From Allobosea sp035944375 (lineage in GTDB: Bacteria; Pseudomonadota; Alphaproteobacteria; Rhizobiales; Beijerinckiaceae): a DNA stretch of 64,000 nucleotides. The notes beneath the pieces were generated by a model, which made no database searches, was not told the DNA's origin, and saw nothing but the letters and a program-made list of their open reading frames with translations. The position numbers were made by a program, and so were the translations under genes. The DNA is taken from assembly GCF_035944375.1 (NCBI RefSeq), contig NZ_DASZBE010000043.1. One strand, given 5' to 3'. This document shows positions 35,190 through 43,271 of the stretch, piece after piece; within the stretch, counting starts at the first letter, position 1, and every line of letters begins with the position of its first letter.

Positions 35190-35857
35190 TGGAGATCATC
35201 GACCTCTCCATGCCGATTGAGCCGCATTTCCGCTGGCCGGTCGACCTGGCGATCAAGGGCGACATCGCGGCGGGGGACCCGTTCCGGGTCTCCCGCATCA
35301 GCATGACCTGCCACGGCTTCTCGCATGTCGATGCGCAGGCGCATGTCATCGCCCACAGCCCGACGATCGAGGCGACCGCGCTCTCGCGCGTCGTCGGGCC
35401 CTGTCGCGTGCTCGACCTGCGCGATGTCGCGCCCAACCAGGCGATCGACGCCGACAGGCTGGCGGCGGCCGATCCCGGCGGGCCGGAGGGGGAAATCCTG
35501 CTGCTCTCCAGCGGCTGGGACACCAAGCGCGACTACCGCACCCGCGAATTCTGGCTCGACGCGCCCTATCTCACGCGCGAGGCAGCGCTCTGGCTGAGGG
35601 ACCGCAAGCCCACCGCGCTCGCCTTCGACTTCCCGCAGGATTATCCGATCCGCCTGCTGCTCGACGACCAGCATGTGCCCTTCGACCAGCATGTCACGCA
35701 TGACATCTGTCTGCGGGCCGGCATCACGCTGATCGAATATGTCGTCAACACCAGTGCGCTGAAGAACCCCCGCACATTCTTCTGCGCGGCGCCGCTGAAG
35801 CTGCCGAATGCGGACGGCTCGCCGGCGCGGATCTTCGCGATCGAGGGGATGGTCTGA
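35189..35857 (+). CDS. Cyclase-family (kynurenine formamidase-like) metal-dependent hydrolase
   Basis: A 222-residue protein of the cyclase family (PF04199 type). The metal-binding motif appears as GFSHVDAQAHV, a variant of the usual HxGTHxDxPxH in which the second position differs; DLSMPIEPHFRWP is the family N-terminus. Members hydrolyse amides or lactones, such as N-formylkynurenine or isatin. It is the last gene of the TRAP operon (TGATG junction with DctP), which suggests that it acts on the imported compound. The exact substrate cannot be given. Confidence 0.8.
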   Translation: MEIIDLSMPIEPHFRWPVDLAIKGDIAAGDPFRVSRISMTCHGFSHVDAQAHVIAHSPTIEATALSRVVGPCRVLDLRDVAPNQAIDADRLAAADPGGPEGEILLLSSGWDTKRDYRTREFWLDAPYLTREAALWLRDRKPTALAFDFPQDYPIRLLLDDQHVPFDQHVTHDICLRAGITLIEYVVNTSALKNPRTFFCAAPLKLPNADGSPARIFAIEGMV

Positions 35858-35870
35858 GAACGGTTCCTGC

Positions 35871-36662
35871 TCAGGCGAGGGCGCCGAGGCCTCGCGCGAT
35901 CACATAGAGCCCGACGGCGGCGACGAGGCCGGCGAAGAGCCGCGTCAGCAGCGTCCGGCTGCCGGACAGCCGGCGCGCCAGCAGCGTGCCGGCGATGCCG
36001 CCGACGAGTCCGCCGGCGACGAATAGCGCGGCGACATGCCAGTCGACCAGCCCCGACAGTGCATAGGACGTGGCGGTCGTCAGGCCGAAGGCAGTCACCG
36101 CCACCAGCGAGGAGCCGATTGCGACGATCATCGGCAGATTCGCGGCGGTCATCAGCCCCGGGACGATCAGGAAGCCGCCGCCGATCCCGAAGAAACCGGA
36201 GAGCCCGCCGACGAGGCCACCCATGCCGAGAAGGCGCGGCAGGAGCCTCGCCGCGGTGCTGCGCCCGAGCGGCTGGAAGCCGGCGCCGCTCTCGCTCCGG
36301 CGCAGCAGCATGGCTGCAGCGATGACGAGCATCAGCACGCCGAAGACCAGCAGCAGCTTCTGTCCGTCGAGCCGCTTGCCGAGCGCCGAGCCCAGCGCCG
36401 CGCCGGCGATGCCGGCTGCGGAGAACACCAGCGCACAGGGCCAGCGGACATGGCCGGCGCGGGCATGGCCGAGCAGATTGCCGAAGGCGCTGAGCGCGAC
36501 CGCGACCGCGCTCGTGCCGATCGCGACATGCGGCGATGCGACGCCGACGACATAGACCAGCAGCGGCACGGCGAGGATCGAGCCGCCGCCCCCGACGAGG
36601 CCGAGGGTGAAGCCGACGAGCGAGCCCGAGCCGAGCGAGGCGATGTCAGGCATGGCGATCAT
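35871..36662 (-). CDS. Sulfite exporter TauE/SafE-family permease
   Basis: A 263-residue inner-membrane protein with about eight helices and the two-fold repeated architecture of TauE/SafE. Family elements include GLVGGGGSILAVPLLVYVVG near the N-terminus and GGLSGFFGIGGGFLIVPGLM in the second half. An ATG at 36653 is an alternative start nine bases inside. It ends the minus-strand sulfide/persulfide gene group; homologues are encoded in bigR operons and are proposed to export sulfite made by the persulfide dioxygenase. Confidence 0.88.
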   Translation of the reverse strand: MIAMPDIASLGSGSLVGFTLGLVGGGGSILAVPLLVYVVGVASPHVAIGTSAVAVALSAFGNLLGHARAGHVRWPCALVFSAAGIAGAALGSALGKRLDGQKLLLVFGVLMLVIAAAMLLRRSESGAGFQPLGRSTAARLLPRLLGMGGLVGGLSGFFGIGGGFLIVPGLMTAANLPMIVAIGSSLVAVTAFGLTTATSYALSGLVDWHVAALFVAGGLVGGIAGTLLARRLSGSRTLLTRLFAGLVAAVGLYVIARGLGALA

Positions 36663-36674
36663 CGGCGGCGTCCG

Positions 36675-37565
36675 TCAGAGCACGTCCAGCGGGACCTTGA
36701 GGAAGCGCTTGCCGCTGGCGTCGGGCGCCGGCAGTTCGCCCGCCTTCATGTTCACCTGGAGCGAGGGGATGATCAGCTTGGGCATGTCGAGCGTCCTGTC
36801 CCGGGCTTCGCGGGTGCGGACGAACTCGTCCTCGGTGATCCCGTCGCGGACATGGATGTTGTGCTCGCGCTGCTCGGCGACGGTGGTCTCCCAGCGAATG
36901 TCGCGGCCATTGGGGCCGTAGTCATGGCACATGAACAGCCGGGTCTGTGGGGGAAGCGCCAGCACGCGCTGGATCGAGCGATACAGCGTGCGGGCGTCGC
37001 CGCCGGGGAAATCGGCCCGGGCGGAGCCGCCATCGGGCATGAACAGCGTGTCGCCGACGAAGGCGGCATCGCCGACGACATGGGTCATGCAGGCCGGAGT
37101 GTGGCCGGGCGTGTGCATGGCGAAAGCGGTCATGCCGCCAATCGTGTAGGTGTCGCCATCGGCGAAGAGACGGTCGAACTGGCTGCCGTCGCGCTGGAAC
37201 TCGGTGCCCTCGTTGAAGACCTTGCCGAAGGTCTCCTGCACGATCGTGATCCGGTCGCCGATGCCGATCTTGCCGCCGAGCAGCCCCTGGAGATAGGGCG
37301 CGGCGGATAGATGGTCGGCATGGACATGGGTCTCGATCAGCCACTCGACCTCGAGCCCGTGCTCGCGGACGAAGGCGACGATCTCGTCGGCGGAGTGATA
37401 GGCGATCCGGCCCGCCGCATAGTCGATGTCCATCACCGAATCGACGATGGCGCAGGCGCGGGAGCCGGGATCCTTCACGACATAGCTGACGGTGTTGGTC
37501 TGCGCGTCGAAGAAGGCGGTGACCTCGGGCCTGGTCGCGAGGTCGACGGGGTGCGGAATGGTCAT
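36675..37565 (-). CDS. blh: Metallo-beta-lactamase-fold hydrolase, Blh/ETHE1-like persulfide dioxygenase
   Basis: A 296-residue MBL-fold protein. The metal-binding motif is ETHVHADHLSAAPYL (HxHxDH), with downstream histidines in MHTPGHTPACM and aspartate in FVGDTLF. The early segment TNTVSYVVKDP and VDSVMDIDY are characteristic of the Blh/ETHE1 group. ETHE1-type enzymes use iron to oxidise glutathione persulfide to sulfite. The ATG at 37565 has GAGG six bases upstream, and an extra N-terminal reading to 37688 is rejected. Its position between the YeeE pair and the TauE exporter matches the BigR sulfide-detoxification operon of Agrobacterium/Xylella. Confidence 0.88.
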   Translation of the reverse strand: MTIPHPVDLATRPEVTAFFDAQTNTVSYVVKDPGSRACAIVDSVMDIDYAAGRIAYHSADEIVAFVREHGLEVEWLIETHVHADHLSAAPYLQGLLGGKIGIGDRITIVQETFGKVFNEGTEFQRDGSQFDRLFADGDTYTIGGMTAFAMHTPGHTPACMTHVVGDAAFVGDTLFMPDGGSARADFPGGDARTLYRSIQRVLALPPQTRLFMCHDYGPNGRDIRWETTVAEQREHNIHVRDGITEDEFVRTREARDRTLDMPKLIIPSLQVNMKAGELPAPDASGKRFLKVPLDVL

Positions 37566-37584
37566 GGGGAACCTCTTCGGTTGG

Positions 37585-38034
37585 TCAGGCGGTGTTCGAC
37601 CGCAGGGGCGGCGTGGCGGACGACAGGAGCCGCGCCAGGGCCATGCCGGCGAGCATGGCCGCGATGAAGATGATCGCCGGCTGGCCACCGGTCAGGGTGG
37701 AGACGAGCGCGGGGCCGGGGCAGAGGCCGGCGAGGCCCCAGCCGATGCCGAACAGGGCGGCGCCCGTCAGCAGCCGGGCATCGGCCGCGCCGGGCTCGGG
37801 CAGCAGGAAGCGCTCGGCCATGACGGGACGTTCGCGGGCCAGGATCAGCCGGTAGGCCAGGAAGGTGACGGCGATTCCGCCCGCCATGACGAAGGCCAGG
37901 CTCGGATCCCAGGTGCCGGCCGGGATCGCGGCGAGATCGAGGAAGGCGAGCACCTTGGCCGGGTCGGCCATGCCGGCGAGGATCAGCCCGAGCCCGAAGA
38001 CGAGGCCGGTCAGGAACTGCAGGATCACGGACAT
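37585..38034 (-). CDS. YeeE/YedE-family (DUF6691-type) membrane protein, second half-transporter
   Basis: A 149-residue protein with four hydrophobic segments (ILQFLTGLVFGLGLILAGM and so on). The conserved loop GLAGLCPGPALVS contains the cysteine used by YeeE-type thiosulfate/sulfur transporters. It forms a pair with the preceding gene; in other bacteria the two halves are fused. A GTG at 38046 overlapping the upstream stop is an alternative start. Confidence 0.85.
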   Translation of the reverse strand: MSVILQFLTGLVFGLGLILAGMADPAKVLAFLDLAAIPAGTWDPSLAFVMAGGIAVTFLAYRLILARERPVMAERFLLPEPGAADARLLTGAALFGIGWGLAGLCPGPALVSTLTGGQPAIIFIAAMLAGMALARLLSSATPPLRSNTA

Positions 38035-38042
38035 CGAGGCTC

Positions 38043-38474
38043 TCACAGCACGTGTCGGACGAGGAAGACGGTCGCAATCGCCGTCGTCATGAAGGTGGTG
38101 ACGGCGACGGCGGAGCGCAGCGAGAGCCGCGAGAGGCCGCAGATGCCGTGACCGGAGGTGCAGCCATTGCCCCAGACGGCGCCGAAGCCGACGAGACCGC
38201 CCGCCACAGCCAGCAGAAAGGGCCCGGTCGCGATCTCGGGCCGCGGCGCGGTCCCGGTCAGCGCCCCGTAGACGAGCGGGGCCAGGACCAGGCCCGCGAC
38301 AAAGGCGAGCCGCCCCCAGGACTGGCCGTCGCCGGCCGGCAGGAGCAGCCGCGAGACGATGCCGCTGATCCCGGCGATGCGGCCCTGGAACAGCATCAGC
38401 ATCGCTGCCGCCAGCCCGATCAGGGCGCCGCCCGCCAGCGAGGCGAGCGGCGTGAAGCTCGACGCGACCGTCAC
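38043..38474 (-). CDS. YeeE/YedE-family membrane protein, first half-transporter
   Basis: A 143-residue protein with four helices. It contains the hallmark WGNGCTSGHGICGLSRLS, with the cysteine/serine loop of sulfur-compound transporters. The GTG at 38474 overlaps the DUF2892 stop codon (GTGA), so translation is coupled. The long upstream reading to 38756 is an antisense artefact of the regulator. Members import or move thiosulfate or persulfide-like sulfur. Confidence 0.85.
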   Translation of the reverse strand: MTVASSFTPLASLAGGALIGLAAAMLMLFQGRIAGISGIVSRLLLPAGDGQSWGRLAFVAGLVLAPLVYGALTGTAPRPEIATGPFLLAVAGGLVGFGAVWGNGCTSGHGICGLSRLSLRSAVAVTTFMTTAIATVFLVRHVL

Positions 38475-38695
38475 GGCTGGCGCATCCCGCAGGTGTTGAG
38501 GCCCAGCAGCGTGTAGGCCGGGCAGAAGCGCATTGCGGCTGTCCCGATCATCACCGCGCCCCAGGCCGTCAGCGCGTATTTCCAGGCGCCGAGCGGTGCG
38601 ACCCAGCCGGCGAGGGGCGGTACGAAGACGGCGACGAGGAGGACCGCGCCGACGACGAAGCGAAGCGTCCGATCCAGCGAACCGACATTGACCAT
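38471..38695 (-). CDS. DUF2892 (YgaP-like) small membrane protein
   Basis: A 74-residue protein with two hydrophobic helices: VVGAVLLVAVFVPPLAGWV and YALTAWGAVMIGTAAM. The tail FCPAYTLLGLNTCG is the DUF2892 signature (Cys-Pro-x-Tyr...Gly-x-x-Thr-Cys). In YgaP this domain is fused to a rhodanese; here it is free. It is the first gene of the minus-strand operon and is divergent from the BigR-like repressor. The ATG at 38695 has GGGAGA upstream. Confidence 0.85.
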   Translation of the reverse strand: MVNVGSLDRTLRFVVGAVLLVAVFVPPLAGWVAPLGAWKYALTAWGAVMIGTAAMRFCPAYTLLGLNTCGMRQP

Positions 38696-38726
38696 GACCA
38701 CGATCTCCCGTTAAGAACTGATATCC

Positions 38727-38740
38727 TCCATATATATGGA
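38727..38740. promoter_or_regulatory. Palindrome in the divergent bigR promoter (candidate BigR operator)
   Basis: TCCATATATATGGA is a perfect 14-bp palindrome in an AT-rich patch between the two divergent start codons (38695 and 38750). It would overlap the -10 regions of both promoters. BigR repressors bind AT-rich palindromes that overlap their own promoters. Confidence 0.6.
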
Positions 38741-38749
38741 ATACCGAAT

Positions 38750-39100
38750 ATGTCAACGGCCTTGCTGACGCGCGATGAAGCCGGCATCGCAGCCCCGATC
38801 GAGGCGGCGGCGGGGCTGCTCGCCGCCATGGCGAGCCCGCGCCGCCTCGCCATCCTGTGCCGTTTGGTCGAGGGTGAGGAGGGGGCGGGCGAGCTGGCGC
38901 GGATCACGGGCTTGAGCCCGGCCGGCGTCGCGGCCCATCTGGCGCAGCTGCGGCGGCAAGGGCTGATCGCCGCGCGCCGTCGCGGCGTCGCGGTGACCTT
39001 CTCGCTGGCCAGCGCGGAGGCAAGGGCGGTGCTGGAGACTCTGCACGCGCTCTATTGCGAGCCGGCCGCCGCACAGGGCGGCCCAGCGGCGCAGGCCTGA
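38750..39100 (+). CDS. bigR: BigR-like ArsR-family sulfide/persulfide-responsive repressor
   Basis: A 116-residue ArsR-family winged-helix protein. The helix-turn-helix reads ARITGLSPAGVAAHLAQLRRQGL. It has exactly two cysteines, C37 (RLAILCRL) and C103 (ALYCEP), 66 residues apart. In Xylella/Agrobacterium BigR the redox pair C42/C108 is also 66 apart and forms a disulfide or tetrasulfide that releases DNA. Divergent transcription from the sulfide operon and the intervening palindrome support the assignment. Confidence 0.85.
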   Translation: MSTALLTRDEAGIAAPIEAAAGLLAAMASPRRLAILCRLVEGEEGAGELARITGLSPAGVAAHLAQLRRQGLIAARRRGVAVTFSLASAEARAVLETLHALYCEPAAAQGGPAAQA

Positions 39101-39138
39101 GCGGGGTGTCCGCCCAGGCCGGTCGTCCGTCGGTGTCG

Positions 39139-39888
39139 TCAGGGGCCGATGAGCTGGCCGCCATCGACGACGAGGCTCTGGCCGGTGACCCAGCTCGCCT
39201 TCTCGGAGGCGAGGAAAAGCACGACCTCGGCGATCTCCTCGGGCCGGCCCATGCGCCCGAAGGGGATGGTGGCCAGGGTTGAGTTGTAGAGATCGGGGTT
39301 CGAGGTCCTCCGGTCCTCCCAGGTGCCGCCGGGGAACTCGACCGAGCCGGGCGCGACGCAGTTCACGCGGATGCCCTGCCGCGCCAGCATCTTCGCCTGG
39401 CTCGCGGTGTAGTGCATCACCGCCGCCTTGATGGCGCCATAGGGCGCCGAGCGGGAAGTGGCGCGCAGCCCCGAGATCGAGGAGATGTTCACGATCGCGC
39501 CGCCGGCGGCCATGTGCGGGACGGCGGCGTGGCTGCCGCGCACGACCGCCATCATGTCGATGTCGAAGGAGGCGCCCCAGCCGGCCTCGTCATCGGAATG
39601 GCCGAAGCCAGAGGCGTTGTTGACGAGAATGTCGAGGCCGCCGAGCGCCTTGACCGCTTCAGGAAGATAGGCGTCGATCGCGGCCGCGTCGGCGAGGTCG
39701 ACGGAGGCGGCATGGGCGCTCACGCCGAGATCCGCGATCTCCTGCCGCGTCGCGGCGAGCGGACCGGGGGTGCGTGCGCAGATCGACACCGCGGCCCCGC
39801 GCCGGGCGAAGGCGAGCGCGGTCGAGCGGCCGATGCCGCGACTTCCGCCCATGACAATGACATGTTTGCCGGCAAAGTCTTTCATCAT
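39139..39888 (-). CDS. Short-chain dehydrogenase/reductase
   Basis: A 249-residue classical SDR. The NAD(P)-binding motif is VMGGSRGIGRSTALAF, the structural NNAS element is LVNNASGFG, and the catalytic set is Ser (VNISSISG), Tyr and Lys (APYGAIKAA). The C-terminal GQSLVVDGGQ is typical. The cofactor may be NADPH or NADH: an acidic residue is not obvious after strand 2 (SICARTPG), which favours NADP. The substrate is unknown. ATGs occur at 39888 and 39885. It is convergent with bigR and divergent from the kinase gene. Confidence 0.88.
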   Translation of the reverse strand: MMKDFAGKHVIVMGGSRGIGRSTALAFARRGAAVSICARTPGPLAATRQEIADLGVSAHAASVDLADAAAIDAYLPEAVKALGGLDILVNNASGFGHSDDEAGWGASFDIDMMAVVRGSHAAVPHMAAGGAIVNISSISGLRATSRSAPYGAIKAAVMHYTASQAKMLARQGIRVNCVAPGSVEFPGGTWEDRRTSNPDLYNSTLATIPFGRMGRPEEIAEVVLFLASEKASWVTGQSLVVDGGQLIGP

Positions 39889-40006
39889 GGCGCGCGGTGC
39901 TTTCTGCAGAGGGAGGGCAGGGCTGGCGCGGCGAGATCGCGCCGGCCATCCTCTCCGGTGTAGTCCAAGCCGCGGCCGCGGTCGAACCGCCCGCCGTCGC
40001 TTCGCG

Positions 40007-40020
40007 TTGATCGAACGCAA
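40007..40020 (+). promoter_or_regulatory. FixK-type box upstream of the APH/AAA kinase gene
   Basis: TTGATCGAACGCAA fits the FixK2 consensus TTG(A/C)-N6-(T/G)CAA. Its right end is exactly 53 bp before the ATG at 40073, the same distance as for the adhP box and close to the 55 bp for bchE. Confidence 0.5.
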
Positions 40021-40072
40021 CGATGCGGCCGGCCGGCACCGCGATGATGCAGGCCGCAACCGGGAGAGCACG

Positions 40073-41608
40073 ATGGCGGCCGAGGATTTCGAGGAGGCGC
40101 TGGGCCTGCTGGCGGCCGAGGCAGGCGTCCCACCCGCGCAGGCGCGGGTGATCACCACCCATATCTCCGTCGTGCTGCTGGGCGGAGAGCGGGCCTTCAA
40201 GCTGAAGCGGCCGGTCGCGCTGCCCTATCTCGATTTCTCGACGCCGCAGAAGCGGCTCGCCGCCTGCGAGCGTGAGCTGTGGCTGAACCGGCGGACGGCG
40301 CCGTCGCTCTACCGGGCCGTGCGCCGGTTGACGCGCGATCGCGACGGGCGGCTGGCGCTGGACGGCGACGGCGCTTTGGTCGATGCCGCGGTCGAGATGG
40401 CGCGCTTCGACGAGGACGGGCTGTTCGACCGGATGGCGCAGGAGGGGCGGCTGACGCCCGCCCTGATGACGACGCTGGCGCGCACCATCGCGACCTTCCA
40501 TGCGGCGGCCGAGATCGCGCGCGGCCGCGGCGGCGCCGAGGCGATGGCCTCCGTCCTCGCGATCAACGCCAACGGCTTCGCCCTGACCAATCTCCTGCCG
40601 GCCGGCGAGGTCGCGGCGCTGGAAGCGGCTTGCCGGGAGGCGCTCGACCGCCACCGGTCGCTGCTGGATGCGCGCGGCCGGGAGGGGCGGATCCGCCGCT
40701 GCCATGGCGACCTTCACCTGCGCAACATCTGCCTCGTGGCGGGCGAGCCGACGCTGTTCGACGCGCTCGAATTCGACGAGGCGCTGGCGACGACGGATGT
40801 CCTCTACGACCTCGCCTTCGTGCTGATGGATCTCTGGCATCGCGACCTCGCCGGACACGCGAACACGCTTTTGAACCGCTATCTCGACATCACCGACGAC
40901 GAGTCCGGGCTGCCGCTGCTGCCCTTCTTCATGGCCGTGCGCGCCGCCGTGCGGGCCCATGTCGTGGCCGTCCAGGCGCGGGACGGCGAGGACGCACAAG
41001 TCCTGGACGAGGCGCGCTCCTATCTGGCGCTGGCCTTGCGCTGCCTGGCGCCGAAGGCCGCCCGGCTCGTGGCGGTTGGCGGCCTGTCGGGGGCGGGCAA
41101 GTCGACCGTCGCGGCGGCGGTGGCGCCGGGCCTCGGGCCGGTTCCCGGCGCGCGGATCCTCGCCTCCGACCGGCTGCGCAAGCGCCGCTACGGGGTCGAG
41201 CCGCAGACGCGGCTGCCGCCGGAGGCCTATCTGCCGGCCGTCTCCGAGGCGGTCTTTGCGGAACAGGCGCAGCGTGCGGGCGCGATCCTGCGGCTGGGGC
41301 ACGGCGTCGTCGCCGATGCCGTGTTCGACCGCGCGCCCGATCGCGAGCGCATCGCGCGGGCCGCGCACGAGGCGGGCGTGGCCTTCCAGGGGCTGTGGCT
41401 CGAGGCGCCGGCGCAGACCCTGATCGCGCGGGTCGAGGCTCGCCGGGGCGATCCCTCGGACGCCACGGGGGACATCGTGCGCCAGCAGCTTGGCCGCGCA
41501 ACACCGGTGGAAGACTGGAGGCGGCTCTCCACCGAGGCGGGCCCCGAGGCCGTCTGCCGGGCGGCCTGCGCAATGGTCGCCGGGACGGATCCCTCCGGCG
41601 CCGCTTGA
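40073..41608 (+). CDS. Bifunctional aminoglycoside-phosphotransferase-like / AAA (P-loop) kinase fusion
   Basis: A 511-residue fusion. Residues 1-330 form an APH-like kinase: FKLKRPVALPYLDFS at the start, the catalytic loop CHGDLHLRNICLV and the DFG-like DALEFDE. Residues 330-511 form a P-loop kinase with Walker A GGLSGAGKST and a small-molecule-kinase fold. The ATG at 40073 has GGGAGA upstream. The same fusion occurs in Mycobacterium as Rv2004c, a hypoxia (DosR) regulon member, and in many proteobacteria next to hypoxia genes. The substrate is unknown, and despite the domain name there is no reason to think of antibiotic resistance. The FixK-type box upstream supports low-oxygen expression. 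Confidence 0.85.
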   Translation: MAAEDFEEALGLLAAEAGVPPAQARVITTHISVVLLGGERAFKLKRPVALPYLDFSTPQKRLAACERELWLNRRTAPSLYRAVRRLTRDRDGRLALDGDGALVDAAVEMARFDEDGLFDRMAQEGRLTPALMTTLARTIATFHAAAEIARGRGGAEAMASVLAINANGFALTNLLPAGEVAALEAACREALDRHRSLLDARGREGRIRRCHGDLHLRNICLVAGEPTLFDALEFDEALATTDVLYDLAFVLMDLWHRDLAGHANTLLNRYLDITDDESGLPLLPFFMAVRAAVRAHVVAVQARDGEDAQVLDEARSYLALALRCLAPKAARLVAVGGLSGAGKSTVAAAVAPGLGPVPGARILASDRLRKRRYGVEPQTRLPPEAYLPAVSEAVFAEQAQRAGAILRLGHGVVADAVFDRAPDRERIARAAHEAGVAFQGLWLEAPAQTLIARVEARRGDPSDATGDIVRQQLGRATPVEDWRRLSTEAGPEAVCRAACAMVAGTDPSGAA

Positions 41609-41618
41609 TCTCCCTCAA
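41605..41618 (+). promoter_or_regulatory. FNR/FixK-type box upstream of adhP
   Basis: TTGATCTCCCTCAA fits TTGAT-N5-TCAA. It overlaps the stop codon of the kinase gene and its right end is 53 bp before the adhP ATG. It gives adhP its own low-oxygen promoter inside the gene string. Confidence 0.6.
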
Positions 41619-41670
41619 GGTCCGATCCGCGCGACGCCGTACCATGGCGGTGACGAAGGGAGAGCGGATC

Positions 41671-42744
41671 ATGGCGACGACGATGAAGGCTGCGGTGGTG
41701 CAAGCGTTCGGCCAGCCCCTCGTGATCGAGGACGTGCCGGTGCCGGTTCCGGGACCGGGCGAGCTGCTCGTCAAGGTGCGGGCCTGCGGCGTCTGCCACA
41801 CCGATCTCCACGCTGCCGACGGCGACTGGCCGGTCAAGCCGGTGCCGCCCTTCATTCCCGGCCACGAGGTCGCGGGAACTGTCGCCGCGCTCGGGCCCGG
41901 CGTCACCGATTTCAAGCTGGGGGACGCGGTCGGCATCGCCTGGCTGCATGATTCCTGCCTGCGCTGCGAGTATTGCGAGACGGGCTGGGAGACCCTCTGC
42001 GAGCACCAGCACAACACCGGCTACAGCTGCAATGGGGGCTTCGCCGAATATGCGATCGCCTCGGCGGCCTTCGCGGCCCGGCTGCCGGACGGCGTCGACT
42101 TCGCGGCGATGGCGCCGATCCTCTGCGCCGGCGTCACCACCTACAAGGGCCTGAAGGAGACCGAGGCGCGGCCGGGCGAATGGGTCGTGATCTCCGGGAT
42201 CGGCGGGCTCGGCCAGGTCGCGATCCAGTATGCGCGGGCGATGGGGCTCAAGGTCGTGGCGGTCGATATCGCCGAGGACAAGCTGGCGCTGGCCCGTGAG
42301 ACGGGGGCCGACGTCACCGTCGATGCGCGTTCGCCGACGGCGGTCGACGACGTCGTCGCCGCCACGGGCGGCGGGGCGCATGGCGTGCTGGTCACCGCCG
42401 TCTCGCCGCCGGCCTTCGCCCAGGCGCTGCGGATGGCGCGGCGCCGGGGCACGGTGGCGCTGGTCGGGCTGCCGCCGGGCGAATTCCCGACGCCGATCTT
42501 CGAGGTGGTGCTGAAGCGGGTGACGCTGCGCGGCTCGATCGTGGGAACGCGACGGGATCTGGACGAGGCCATCGCCTTCGCGGCGGAGGGCAAGGTCAAG
42601 GCCCGGATCGCGACGGTGCCGCTCAGCGACATCAACGCAGTGTTCGCACGGCTCAAGCGCGGCGCGATCGAGGGGCGGATCGTGCTCGATCTGTCGCTGC
42701 CGATCGCCGCGTCCGGGCCGGAGACCGATCGGGCCGCCGCCTGA
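41671..42744 (+). CDS. adhP: Zinc-dependent alcohol dehydrogenase (AdhP type)
   Basis: A 357-residue medium-chain dehydrogenase. Catalytic zinc ligands are in RACGVCHTDLHAADGDW (Cys) and IPGHEVAG (His), with a third cysteine in APILCAGVTTYKG. The structural zinc lobe is CLRCEYCETGWETLC. The Rossmann motif is ISGIGGLGQVAIQYA. AdhP enzymes reduce acetaldehyde to ethanol or the reverse with NAD. It is preceded by an FNR/FixK-type box, in keeping with a role in fermentative redox balance. The next gene follows closely, so the two are likely co-transcribed. Confidence 0.92.
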   Translation: MATTMKAAVVQAFGQPLVIEDVPVPVPGPGELLVKVRACGVCHTDLHAADGDWPVKPVPPFIPGHEVAGTVAALGPGVTDFKLGDAVGIAWLHDSCLRCEYCETGWETLCEHQHNTGYSCNGGFAEYAIASAAFAARLPDGVDFAAMAPILCAGVTTYKGLKETEARPGEWVVISGIGGLGQVAIQYARAMGLKVVAVDIAEDKLALARETGADVTVDARSPTAVDDVVAATGGGAHGVLVTAVSPPAFAQALRMARRRGTVALVGLPPGEFPTPIFEVVLKRVTLRGSIVGTRRDLDEAIAFAAEGKVKARIATVPLSDINAVFARLKRGAIEGRIVLDLSLPIAASGPETDRAAA

Positions 42745-42782
42745 TGGCGCGGTGGGCGGATCGCGGGGAGAGGAGCCTCGCC

Positions 42783-43271
42783 ATGCAGGGAGCCTACACC
42801 ATCGCGGGCATGACCCCCGATCAGGTCGCTGCCGCCGGCCTTCTGGTGGGCACGCTGAAGCCTCCGCCGGATCTCGAGGGCTGGCGCAGGGGTGGCGGCG
42901 ATGCGGAGGTCACCGCCGGGCGGCGCCAGGACGTGCGGGTGGCGACCAACCCGCGCGGCTATGTCCAGGGTCTGTGCCTGTGCCGCCAGGCGCGCCACGT
43001 CGTGCATGGCGACATTCTCGACGTGCCGCTGTTCATCGTCGCCAGCGCCGCGGACGGGCCGGGCGTCGCCTCCGCACTGGTCGAGGATCTCTGCGCCATC
43101 GCCGGCCGGCTGGATTGCGCCGCCGTGCGCATCCGCACCGGCGATTCGCCGCGCGCGCTCCACGGGATGGACCGCGCCAAGCGCGGTGGCGCCAGCGGCA
43201 TCGCCGTGATTCTCGATTCCTCGCCGATGGGCGAGCCGCCCTGGCGGGTCAGGGCGCCGGCTTGCCCGTGA
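42783..43271 (+). CDS. Hypothetical protein, possible GNAT-like fold
   Basis: A 162-residue protein starting at an ATG with AGGAG seven bases upstream; an earlier ATG at 42744 overlapping the adhP stop is possible. The middle part (VPLFIVASAADGPGVASALVED and the following VRIRTGD) resembles the acetyl-CoA-binding strand-helix of small acetyltransferases, but I cannot place it firmly. It has cysteines in GLCLCRQ. It overlaps the convergent response-regulator gene by 23 bp at the 3' end. By position it belongs to the adhP transcription unit. Confidence 0.6.
   Translation: MQGAYTIAGMTPDQVAAAGLLVGTLKPPPDLEGWRRGGGDAEVTAGRRQDVRVATNPRGYVQGLCLCRQARHVVHGDILDVPLFIVASAADGPGVASALVEDLCAIAGRLDCAAVRIRTGDSPRALHGMDRAKRGGASGIAVILDSSPMGEPPWRVRAPACP

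Noticed and set aside
36036..37310. 424-codon plus-strand frame over the TauE and Blh genes
   Set aside because: Strongly biased Arg/Ala/Asp composition typical of a shadow; the minus strand has clear conserved proteins.
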